DNA of 12,956 nt from Flavobacteriaceae bacterium (GTDB taxonomy: Bacteria; Bacteroidota; Bacteroidia; Flavobacteriales; Flavobacteriaceae): positions 1 through 12,956 of the forward strand of contig JALRKI010000020.1 in assembly GCA_023254815.1 (NCBI GenBank). The letters run 5' to 3'. Made by a program: the position numbers and the translations under genes. Below are positions 6,998 to 12,956 of the stretch, piece after piece; the first letter of the stretch is position 1, and each line of letters starts with the position of its first letter. The notes under the pieces were generated by a model. It had not been told where the DNA came from, did no database searches, and worked only from the letters and a program-made list of their open reading frames with translations.

Positions 6998-7020
6998 AAA
7001 TAAACGATAAAAAACACACA

Positions 7021-7638
7021 ATGTCTGGGTTAATTGGAAAAAAAATTGGAATGACCAGCATCTATAATGAGAACGGAAAGAATCTTCCTTGTACCGTTAT
7101 TGAAGTAGGTCCTTGCGTAGTTACCCAAGTCAGAACCGAAGAAGTGGACGGTTATTCCGCCCTGCAGCTAGGTTTCGATGACAAGACAGAAAAAAGCGCG
7201 TTAAAAGCCGAAGTGGGCCATGCAAAAAAAGCAGGAACAACTGTCAAATCGAAATTAGCTGAGTTCAAAGATTTTGATGAGGATTACAAGCTGGGTGATG
7301 TTATCACCGTTGATATTTTTAGAGAAGGGGAATTTGTTGATGTAACCGCATCTTCCAAGGGTAAAGGTTATCAAGGTGTAGTAAAACGCCACGGCTTTGC
7401 TGGTGTTGGTCAATCTACTCATGGTCAACACAACCGACTAAGAGCTCCAGGTTCTATCGGAGCCGCGTCTTATCCTGCTCGTGTTTTTAAAGGCATGCGC
7501 ATGGCTGGTCGCATGGGTAATGCAACAGTAACTATTCAAAACTTGAGCGTATTGAAAGTTATGCCAGAGAAAAACCTTCTTGTTGTTAAAGGATGTGTTC
7601 CTGGTCACAAAAACGCTTATGTACTAATTACTAAGTAA
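7021..7638 (+). CDS. rplC: 50S ribosomal protein L3 (uL3)
   Basis: This 205-residue protein is a normal bacterial L3, an early assembly protein that reaches the peptidyl-transferase centre through a long loop. MSGLIGKKIGMTSIYNENG is the standard start. The loop segment THGQHNRLRAPGSIGAASYP (from about 133) followed by VFKGMRMAGRMGN is diagnostic. Ala148 appears to occupy the position of the glutamine methylated by PrmB in E. coli L3 (GSIGQ there, GSIGA here), so that modification is probably absent. This is the first gene of the second ribosomal unit, 23 bp after a terminator-like hairpin. Its TAA overlaps the rplD ATG by one base (TAATG), which favours translational coupling. Confidence 0.98.
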   Translation: MSGLIGKKIGMTSIYNENGKNLPCTVIEVGPCVVTQVRTEEVDGYSALQLGFDDKTEKSALKAEVGHAKKAGTTVKSKLAEFKDFDEDYKLGDVITVDIFREGEFVDVTASSKGKGYQGVVKRHGFAGVGQSTHGQHNRLRAPGSIGAASYPARVFKGMRMAGRMGNATVTIQNLSVLKVMPEKNLLVVKGCVPGHKNAYVLITK

Positions 7639-8267
7639 TGAAGATAGCAGTTAAAGATATCAAAGGAAATGACACTGGTCGTTCGGTAGACTTACCGAAA
7701 GAGGTGTTTGTAATTGAGCCTAACAATCACGCCATCTATTTGGACGTGAAACAATACCTGGCTAATCAGCGTCAAGGTACTCATAAGGCCAAAGAAAAGG
7801 CTGAGGTTACTGGAAGTACAAGAAAAATCAAGAAGCAGAAAGGTACTGGAACTGCACGTGCTGGAAGTATCAAATCTGGTGTTTTTAAAGGTGGTGGTCG
7901 TTTTTTTGGTCCAAGACCGAGAAACTACGGATTTAAGTTGAACAAAAACACCAAACGATTGGCACGTAAGTCAGCCTTAAGCCTCAAAGCGAGCGAGAAG
8001 GCAATTATGGTGGTTGAAGACTTCAATATGGATGCGCCAAGAACACAAGATTTTAGAGCTATTCTTACAGCATTGAATATTGCTGACAAGAAATCACTGT
8101 TCGTGACATCGGATGTAAACAAAAATGTTTATCTCTCTTCGCGTAACCTGACTAATTCAAAGGTCATTGTAAATTCTGAATTGAATACTTATGCAATTAT
8201 GAATACCAATGCTTTGGTATTGTGTGAAAGTGCAATTGCAGGAATCGAAACCAATTTAAGCAAATAA
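7638..8267 (+). CDS. rplD: 50S ribosomal protein L4 (uL4)
   Basis: This 209-residue protein is a normal L4, which lines the peptide exit tunnel with L22. The extended tunnel loop is visible at about 45-98 with the rich basic run KQKGTGTARAGSIKS and GGRFFGPRPRNY. It starts on the last base of the rplC stop codon. In E. coli L4 is the autogenous regulator of the S10 operon through the leader RNA. The structured leader in front of rplC therefore makes L4 the first candidate ligand here, but nothing in the protein sequence proves it. Confidence 0.98.
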   Translation: MKIAVKDIKGNDTGRSVDLPKEVFVIEPNNHAIYLDVKQYLANQRQGTHKAKEKAEVTGSTRKIKKQKGTGTARAGSIKSGVFKGGGRFFGPRPRNYGFKLNKNTKRLARKSALSLKASEKAIMVVEDFNMDAPRTQDFRAILTALNIADKKSLFVTSDVNKNVYLSSRNLTNSKVIVNSELNTYAIMNTNALVLCESAIAGIETNLSK

Positions 8268-8274
8268 TTAAGTC

Positions 8275-8565
8275 ATGAGCATCGTAATCAGACCTATTAT
8301 TACTGAGAAGGCATCAAGTGCGTCAGAGCGGTACAACCGATACAGCTTTGAGGTAGCTCCAAAAGCAAATAAAATTGAGATAAAAAATGCTGTAGAATCC
8401 GCTTATGGCGTGTCAGTTGAGAAAGTTCGTACTATTATTGTTCGCGCCGAACGACGCACACGAAACACTAAGTCAGGTTTGCAACGCAGTAAAAGCGCAG
8501 TTGTAAAAAAAGCTATCGTCCAATTGGCCGAAGGTGAAACCTTGAATCTATACGCAAACTTATAA
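8275..8565 (+). CDS. rplW: 50S ribosomal protein L23 (uL23)
   Basis: This 96-residue protein is a normal short bacterial L23. It sits at the tunnel exit, where trigger factor and SRP dock. IRPIITEKASSASE at the start, then RYSFEVAPKANKIEIKNAVE and YGVSVEKVRTIIVR, are the family pattern of one alpha/beta fold with a basic loop (RRTRNTKSGLQRSKS). It lies 7 bp after rplD and 9 bp before rplB. Confidence 0.97.
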   Translation: MSIVIRPIITEKASSASERYNRYSFEVAPKANKIEIKNAVESAYGVSVEKVRTIIVRAERRTRNTKSGLQRSKSAVVKKAIVQLAEGETLNLYANL

Positions 8566-8574
8566 GTAGTCAAC

Positions 8575-9399
8575 ATGGCAACAAGAAAACTAAAACCGAT
8601 AACTCCCGGACAACGATTTAGAGTTGTTAATGGCTTTGACGCCATTACAACCGATAAGCCTGAAAAGAGTCTTATCAGTTCGTTGAAGCGTTCAGGTGGT
8701 CGAAATAACACTGGTAAAATGACCATGCGTCACATCGGTGGAGGTCACAAAAAGCGTTATCGAATCATCGATTTCAATCGCAACAAGATATCTATGTCGG
8801 CCCAAGTCGTGTCTATCGAATACGATCCCAACAGAACTGCCTTCATTGCTTTGGTGAAATATGAAGATGGCGAGAAAAAATACATCATTGCACAAAATGG
8901 ATTGACAGTTGGTCAAACCGTTGTTTCGGGAAGCGGCGTTGCACCTGAGATTGGAAACGCTATGCCAATGAACGAAATACCATTGGGAACTATTATTTCG
9001 TGTGTTGAGTTACAACCTGGTCAAGGAGCAGTTTTGGCTCGTTCGGCCGGAACTTTTGCTCAGTTGATGGCTCGCGATGGCAAGTATGCTACCATCAAAT
9101 TGCCTTCAGGTGAAACTCGAATGGTAATGGCGAATTGCTTTGCTACCATTGGTGTTGTGTCAAATTCGGATCATCAGTTGATGGTGTCGGGAAAGGCAGG
9201 ACGCAGCCGTTGGTTGGGCCGTCGTCCAAGGACACGTCCTGTAGCTATGAACCCTGTCGATCATCCTATGGGCGGTGGAGAAGGTCGTGCTTCTGGAGGT
9301 CATCCTCGTTCACGCAATGGAATACCGGCAAAAGGATATCGCACGCGTAACAAGAATAAAGCAAGTAGTAAATTCATTATTGAACGTCGTAAGAAATAG
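8575..9399 (+). CDS. rplB: 50S ribosomal protein L2 (uL2)
   Basis: This 274-residue protein has a normal L2 length. L2 binds domain IV of 23S rRNA and is needed for subunit association and peptidyl-transferase activity. KRYRIIDFNRNK (about 60-71), the OB-fold/SH3 core and the C-terminal AMNPVDHPMGGGEGR (about 224-238) are diagnostic. The essential His of E. coli L2 (His229, mature numbering) is present as His230. The next residues read PMGGG where E. coli has PHGGG. It lies 6 bp before rpsS. Confidence 0.98.
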   Translation: MATRKLKPITPGQRFRVVNGFDAITTDKPEKSLISSLKRSGGRNNTGKMTMRHIGGGHKKRYRIIDFNRNKISMSAQVVSIEYDPNRTAFIALVKYEDGEKKYIIAQNGLTVGQTVVSGSGVAPEIGNAMPMNEIPLGTIISCVELQPGQGAVLARSAGTFAQLMARDGKYATIKLPSGETRMVMANCFATIGVVSNSDHQLMVSGKAGRSRWLGRRPRTRPVAMNPVDHPMGGGEGRASGGHPRSRNGIPAKGYRTRNKNKASSKFIIERRKK

Positions 9400-9405
9400 A
9401 ACAAT

Positions 9406-9684
9406 ATGTCAAGATCATTAAAAAAAGGACCTTACGTTCACTATAAACTAGAAATGAAGGTAGCAGATAATGTTACCTCTAATAAAAAGACGGTCATCAA
9501 AACTTGGTCTCGAGCCAGTATGATAACGCCAGAATTTGTGGGTCAAACCTTTGCAGTGCACAACGGTCGCCAGTTTATTCCGGTTTATGTGACTGAAAAT
9601 ATGGTAGGTCATAAATTGGGAGAGTTTTCACCAACAAGATCGTTTAGAGGTCATTCGGGCGCTAAAAACAAAGGCAAAAAATAA
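9406..9684 (+). CDS. rpsS: 30S ribosomal protein S19 (uS19)
   Basis: This 92-residue protein is a typical S19 of the 30S head, which contacts S13 and the B1a bridge near the A site. MSRSLKKGPYV at the start and the C-terminal half HNGRQFIPVYVTENMVGHKL followed by GEFSPTRSFRGH are diagnostic. The tail SGAKNKGKK is basic and disordered, as usual. It follows rplB by 6 bp and precedes rplV by 5 bp. Confidence 0.98.
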   Translation: MSRSLKKGPYVHYKLEMKVADNVTSNKKTVIKTWSRASMITPEFVGQTFAVHNGRQFIPVYVTENMVGHKLGEFSPTRSFRGHSGAKNKGKK

Positions 9685-9689
9685 TAGCT

Positions 9690-10100
9690 ATGGGAAGTCG
9701 TAAAAATCAAATGGCTGAAACTATTAAGGCCGACAAAAAAGAAGTAGCCTTCGCCAAATTGAACAACTATCCGAGTTCGCCTCGCAAAATGCGTTTGGTT
9801 GTTGACTTGGTTCGTGGTAAACAAGTAGAGGATGCCCTCAATATTTTGAAATTTAGCAAACAACACGCATCACGTCCTCTCAATACATTGTTGTTATCTG
9901 CGTTGGCCAATTGGCAAGCTAAAAACGAAAAATCCGATTTGGAGAAAGCCAATTTGTTCATTAAAGAAATTCGTGTCGATGGTGGAACAATGTTAAAGCG
10001 TTTACGCCCAGCTCCACAAGGTCGTGCTCATCGCATCAGAAAACGTTCAAATCATGTGACCTTGGTTTTAGGTCAAACTATTAATACTGAAACTATTTAA
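9690..10100 (+). CDS. rplV: 50S ribosomal protein L22 (uL22)
   Basis: This 136-residue L22 has a beta-hairpin that lines the exit tunnel beside L4. It carries a short N-terminal extension (MGSRKNQMAETIKADKK) before the core KLNNYPSSPRKMRLVVDLVR. I recall such an extension as usual in Bacteroidota, so the ATG at 9690 is preferred over the internal Met8. The hairpin segment DGGTMLKRLRPAPQGRAHRI (about 97-116) is intact, with no change suggesting macrolide resistance. It starts 5 bp after rpsS and ends 3 bp before rpsC. Confidence 0.97.
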   Translation: MGSRKNQMAETIKADKKEVAFAKLNNYPSSPRKMRLVVDLVRGKQVEDALNILKFSKQHASRPLNTLLLSALANWQAKNEKSDLEKANLFIKEIRVDGGTMLKRLRPAPQGRAHRIRKRSNHVTLVLGQTINTETI

Positions 10101-10103
10101 TTC

Positions 10104-10817
10104 ATGGGACAGAAAACGAATCCAATCGGTAATAGGTTAGGTATCATCCGTGGATGGGAATCCAACTGGTATGGTGGCAATGATTACGGAGATAAATTAG
10201 CCGAAGACGATAAAATTAGAAAGTACGTTCATACTCGTTTGGCCAAGGCAAGCATCTCTAGGGTGATTATCGAAAGAACTTTGAAGTTAGTTACGGTAAC
10301 CGTTACTACTGCACGTCCAGGAATCATTATTGGTAAAGGGGGTCAGGAGGTTGATAAACTGAAAGAAGAATTGAAAAAACTCACTGACAAAGATGTTCAA
10401 TTGAACATTATCGAAATCAAGCGTCCAGAAATTGATGCTTTTTTGGTTGGAGTGAGTGTGGCTCGTCAAATTGAAAGTCGAATTTCGTACAAAAGAGCAA
10501 TTAAAATGGCTATCGCAGCTGCAATGCGTTTGAATGCTGAAGGCATTAAAATTCAAATTAGTGGCCGTTTAAATGGCGCTGAGATGGCTCGTAATGAACA
10601 CTTTAAGGAAGGTAGAATTCCTTTGTCAACTTTTAGAGCAGACATCGACTATGCCTTAGTAGAAGCTCATACCACATACGGACGTTTGGGGATCAAAGTT
10701 TGGATCATGAAGGGTGAAGTATATGGAAAGCGTGAGTTGTCACCATTAGTAGGTTTGTCAACCAAACAAGCAAAACCAGGAGGACGCAGCGGAGGAAACC
10801 GTCGCGCACGTAAATAA
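10104..10817 (+). CDS. rpsC: 30S ribosomal protein S3 (uS3)
   Basis: This 237-residue protein is a normal S3. It forms part of the mRNA entry channel and helicase with S4 and S5. The start MGQKTNPIGNRLGIIRGWES is standard. The type II KH domain shows its GxxG loop in RPGIIIGKGGQEVDKL (71-86). The C-terminal half carries ISGRLNGAEMARNE and GRLGIKVWIMKGE, ending in a basic tail. It lies 3 bp after rplV and 18 bp before rplP. Confidence 0.98.
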   Translation: MGQKTNPIGNRLGIIRGWESNWYGGNDYGDKLAEDDKIRKYVHTRLAKASISRVIIERTLKLVTVTVTTARPGIIIGKGGQEVDKLKEELKKLTDKDVQLNIIEIKRPEIDAFLVGVSVARQIESRISYKRAIKMAIAAAMRLNAEGIKIQISGRLNGAEMARNEHFKEGRIPLSTFRADIDYALVEAHTTYGRLGIKVWIMKGEVYGKRELSPLVGLSTKQAKPGGRSGGNRRARK

Positions 10818-10835
10818 TATAAATCGGATTGAAAA

Positions 10836-11255
10836 ATGTTACAGCCGAAAAGAACTAAATATAGAAAGTTACAAACGGGTCGAATGAAAGGTAATTCGGG
10901 TCGTGGGCACTTGTTATCAAATGGAATGTTTGGAATCAAAGCGATGGATTCTGTGTTCATCACTTCACGCCAAATTGAGGCCGCGCGTATCGCAGCTACT
11001 CGTTTTATGAAACGTGAGGGACAGCTTTGGATTAAAATATTTCCAGACAAACCAATCACCAAAAAACCTCTAGAAGTGCGTATGGGTAAAGGTAAAGGTG
11101 CCGTAGAATACTACGCTGCTGTAGTAAAGCCAGGAAGAATTCTTTTTGAAGTTGGTGGGGTTTCTGCCGATATCGCCAAAGAAGCTTTACGTCTCGCTGC
11201 TCAAAAACTGCCGGTTAAAACAAGATTCATCACTGCTCGAGATTTCGAAGCATAA
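10836..11255 (+). CDS. rplP: 50S ribosomal protein L16 (uL16)
   Basis: This 139-residue protein is a normal L16, which completes the central protuberance region and helps position A-site tRNA. MLQPKRTKYRKLQTGRMKG at the start, RQIEAARIAATRFMKREGQ in the middle and EVRMGKGKGAVEYYAAVVKPG are diagnostic. The segment GNSGRGHLLSNGMFGIKAMD differs somewhat from common variants but keeps the conserved glycines. It lies 18 bp after rpsC and 10 bp before rpmC. Confidence 0.98.
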   Translation: MLQPKRTKYRKLQTGRMKGNSGRGHLLSNGMFGIKAMDSVFITSRQIEAARIAATRFMKREGQLWIKIFPDKPITKKPLEVRMGKGKGAVEYYAAVVKPGRILFEVGGVSADIAKEALRLAAQKLPVKTRFITARDFEA

Positions 11256-11265
11256 TTGACCGAAT

Positions 11266-11457
11266 ATGAAACAATCAGAAATTAAAGGAATGTCTTTAGA
11301 GCAATTGGAAGAAAAACTTGTCGCCTTGAAAGGGGATTATGCTTCCATGAAAATGACCCATGCATTGACTCCTTTGGAGAACCCTTTATCATTGCGTAAG
11401 ACACGAAGAAGTATTGCACGTCTTGCAACCGAATTAACAAATAGAGCCATACAATAA
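11266..11457 (+). CDS. rpmC: 50S ribosomal protein L29 (uL29)
   Basis: This 63-residue protein is two helices forming a coiled hairpin, the L29 fold, at the tunnel exit next to L23. MKQSEIKGMSLEQLEEKLVA and NPLSLRKTRRSIARLATEL are the family pattern (loop then R-x-x-R-R/K-x-I-A-R). Its position between L16 and S17 confirms the call. It lies 16 bp before rpsQ. Confidence 0.96.
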   Translation: MKQSEIKGMSLEQLEEKLVALKGDYASMKMTHALTPLENPLSLRKTRRSIARLATELTNRAIQ

Positions 11458-11473
11458 AGTATCGATCTGAGCT

Positions 11474-11731
11474 ATGGAAAATAGAAATTTAAGAAAAGAG
11501 CGTATCGGAGTAGTCACCAGCAATAAGATGCAAAAGTCTATTGTGGTTTCCGAAGTAAAAAAAGTGAAGCACCCCATGTACGGAAAATTTGTCCTCAAGA
11601 CAAAAAAGTATGTGGCTCACGATGAAGCTAATGACTGCAATATTGGCGATACAGTTAAAATAATGGAAACCCGTCCTTTGAGTAAATCAAAGTGCTGGAG
11701 ACTTGTAGAAATTATCGAAAGAGCTAAATAA
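11474..11731 (+). CDS. rpsQ: 30S ribosomal protein S17 (uS17)
   Basis: This 85-residue OB-fold protein is a primary 16S rRNA binder of the 30S body. RKERIGVVTSNKMQKSIVVS near the start, then HPMYGKFVLKTKKYVAHDEA and GDTVKIMETRPLSKSKCWRL, are diagnostic. One base separates its stop from the rplN ATG, so coupling is likely. Confidence 0.98.
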   Translation: MENRNLRKERIGVVTSNKMQKSIVVSEVKKVKHPMYGKFVLKTKKYVAHDEANDCNIGDTVKIMETRPLSKSKCWRLVEIIERAK

Positions 11732-11732
11732 T

Positions 11733-12101
11733 ATGTTACAGCAAGAATCTAGATTGAAAGTAGCGGATAATACGGGAGCCAAGGAGGTTCTTACCATCCG
11801 TGTATTGGGAGGTACTAAACGGCGTTATGCTTCTGTAGGTGACAAGATTGTAGTGACCGTAAAAGAGGCTACCCCAAATGGTAACGTTAAAAAGGGAACA
11901 GTCTCTACCGCTGTAGTGGTGCGTACAGTCAAAGAAGTGCGTCGTCCTGACGGTTCATATATTCGTTTTGACGACAATGCTTGTGTATTGCTTAACCCAA
12001 CTGGAGAAATGAGAGGGACACGTGTCTTTGGACCAGTGGCAAGAGAATTGCGTGACAAGCAGTTTATGAAAATCGTTTCACTGGCCCCTGAGGTACTTTA
12101 A
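11733..12101 (+). CDS. rplN: 50S ribosomal protein L14 (uL14)
   Basis: This 122-residue protein has the standard L14 length. It forms bridges to the 30S subunit with L19 and is the target of the silencing factor RsfS. MLQQESRLKVADNTGAKEVL, RVLGGTKRRYASVGDKIVVT and the central VVVRTVKEVRRPDGSYIRFD are diagnostic, ending in RELRDKQFMKIVSLAPEVL. It starts one base after rpsQ and ends 11 bp before rplX. It is the first gene of the spc cluster in E. coli order. Confidence 0.99.
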   Translation: MLQQESRLKVADNTGAKEVLTIRVLGGTKRRYASVGDKIVVTVKEATPNGNVKKGTVSTAVVVRTVKEVRRPDGSYIRFDDNACVLLNPTGEMRGTRVFGPVARELRDKQFMKIVSLAPEVL

Positions 12102-12112
12102 GCTGATAAGAG

Positions 12113-12424
12113 ATGAAAAAAATTAAACTAAAAACAGGAGATGTAGTTCGCGTGCTTGCAGGCGATCACAAGGGTGCCGAAGGTAAGATTTTGAAAATTG
12201 CCAAAGACAAAACTAAGGCTACGGTCGAAGGTGTTAATATGGTAAAAAAACACAATAAGCCGAGTGCCCAAAATCCTCAAGGAGGTATTATTGAAAAAGA
12301 AGCTGCTTTGCATATTTCTAATCTATCCCTAATTGCAAAAGACGGTACTGCAACTAGAGCAGGCTACCGTATGGAAAAGGACAAGAAAGTTCGATATGCC
12401 AAGAAAACTAATGACTTAATTTAA
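12113..12424 (+). CDS. rplX: 50S ribosomal protein L24 (uL24)
   Basis: This 103-residue protein is a normal L24, an assembly initiator that binds the 5' domain of 23S rRNA. The KOW motif is clear at the N-terminus (LKTGDVVRVLAGDHKGAEGK). VEGVNMVKKHNKPSAQNPQG and the downstream IIEKEAALHISNLSLI fit the family. It lies 5 bp before rplE. Confidence 0.98.
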   Translation: MKKIKLKTGDVVRVLAGDHKGAEGKILKIAKDKTKATVEGVNMVKKHNKPSAQNPQGGIIEKEAALHISNLSLIAKDGTATRAGYRMEKDKKVRYAKKTNDLI

Positions 12425-12429
12425 TCGTC

Positions 12430-12956
12430 ATGTCATACGTACCAAGATTAAAACAAGAATATAAAGAGCGAGTCATTCCGTCGCTTAAAGAAGAATTTGG
12501 TTACAAGAGTGTAATGCAAGTTCCCAAATTGGAAAAAATTGTGATTTCACGAGGTGTTGGAGCTGCTGTTGCCGATAAGAAACTTATCGAATACGCTGCT
12601 GACGAGATAACGCGAATCGCAGGACAAAAGGCAATAACAACCATTTCTAAGAAAGACGTTGCTTCCTTTAAGCTTCGAAAAGGTATGCCTATCGGGGTAA
12701 AAGTTACTCTACGTGGTGAACGTATGTACGAATTCTTAGATCGTTTAGTGACTACCGCCCTGCCGAGAGTGCGAGATTTCAATGGAATCCGAGCGACTGG
12801 ATTCGATGGTCGTGGAAATTATAGCTTGGGTGTACTTGAGCAAATCATTTTCCCAGAAATCAATATAGATCAGGTCAACAAGATTGACGGCATGGACATC
12901 ACTTTTGTGACTACTGCCTCTACCGACAAAGAAGCGAAATCATTACTTACCGAATT
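12430..12956 (+). CDS. rplE: 50S ribosomal protein L5 (uL5), 3' end cut by the window
   Basis: An ATG at 12430 opens a frame of 175 full codons that runs off the right edge. L5 is normally about 180 residues, so only the last few codons are missing. L5 binds 5S rRNA in the central protuberance. MSYVPRLKQEYKERVIPSLK, VISRGVGAAVADKKLIEYAA, KLRKGMPIGVKVTLRGERMY and LPRVRDFNGIRATGFDGRGN are diagnostic. The last residues read EAKSLLTEF. It lies 5 bp after rplX. Confidence 0.97.
   Translation, partial: MSYVPRLKQEYKERVIPSLKEEFGYKSVMQVPKLEKIVISRGVGAAVADKKLIEYAADEITRIAGQKAITTISKKDVASFKLRKGMPIGVKVTLRGERMYEFLDRLVTTALPRVRDFNGIRATGFDGRGNYSLGVLEQIIFPEINIDQVNKIDGMDITFVTTASTDKEAKSLLTE

Larger units (their letters stand above)
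6854..7020 (+). promoter_or_regulatory. Structured leader of rplC, candidate ribosomal-protein attenuator
   Basis: The predicted leader holds three hairpins in series: ACAGCAA/TTGCTGT (6859-6875, 3-nt loop), ACTCATT/AATGAGT (6887-6907, 7-nt loop) and the terminator-like hairpin at 6965-6989. TTTCAAT (6897-6903), in the loop and 3' arm of the second hairpin, could instead pair with GTTGAAA (6968-6974) in the terminator's 5' arm, which would be an antiterminator-type switch. In E. coli an S10-operon leader of similar size is controlled by L4, a product of the same operon. The parallel is inference; the RNA family is not recognised. Confidence 0.5.

Noticed and set aside
3671..7020. Insertion of the 958-codon gene by a transposon or integron
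   Set aside because: I looked for a transposase, terminal inverted repeats, duplicated target bases and attachment-like repeats at both ends and found none. Base use also looks like the surroundings by eye.
8403..8726. A 107-codon minus-strand open frame across the rplW-rplB junction
   Set aside because: It is antisense to two intact ribosomal genes and its translation shows no recognisable motif.
11733..11760. Strong similarity of the first codons of rplN and rplP (both start MLQ)
   Set aside because: Both are normal family starts; the likeness does not extend and implies no duplication.

Overview
The window is a stretch of chromosome from a member of the Bacteroidota, probably a Flavobacteriales-like lineage. 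Four things point there: promoter-like elements of the TAnnTTTG type, start codons with almost no Shine-Dalgarno sequence, a secreted protein with a type IX secretion (T9SS) C-terminal tail, and the sequence style of the ribosomal proteins. Base composition looks moderately AT-rich and even throughout. That is a visual impression, not a calculation.

Layout. Bases 1-176 hold the 5' end of a minus-strand gene for an exported protein, possibly POTRA-containing. It diverges from the str cluster, which starts at a near-consensus Bacteroidota promoter (272-302): rpsL, rpsG, fusA and rpsJ on the plus strand (346-3670). A perfect 10-bp hairpin with a T run ends that unit at 3697-3726. A 958-codon gene (3940-6816) follows. 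It encodes a secreted multidomain protein with a signal peptide, two CBM5/12-like carbohydrate-binding modules, Ig-like modules, a predicted (beta/alpha)-barrel glycosidase-like domain and a T9SS tail. A 204-bp leader (6817-7020) with a second promoter-like element, two hairpins, a tandem 8-bp repeat and a terminator-like hairpin precedes the rest of the S10 cluster and the start of the spc cluster: rplC, rplD, rplW, rplB, rpsS, rplV, rpsC, rplP, rpmC, rpsQ, rplN, rplX and rplE (cut by the window end).

How it works together. The ribosomal genes are tightly packed (spacers of 1-25 bp, one 1-bp overlap) and would be co-transcribed in two units: str plus S10, and L3 onward. The S10 gene (rpsJ), the first gene of the S10 operon in E. 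coli, is separated here from rplC by a terminator, an unrelated secreted polysaccharide-active gene and a new promoter with a structured leader. The most interesting parts are therefore the break between rpsJ and rplC, the passenger gene in it, and the possible attenuator in the rplC leader. The remaining ribosomal genes look intact and ordinary. I saw no RNA genes, transposases, CRISPR arrays or integration signatures.
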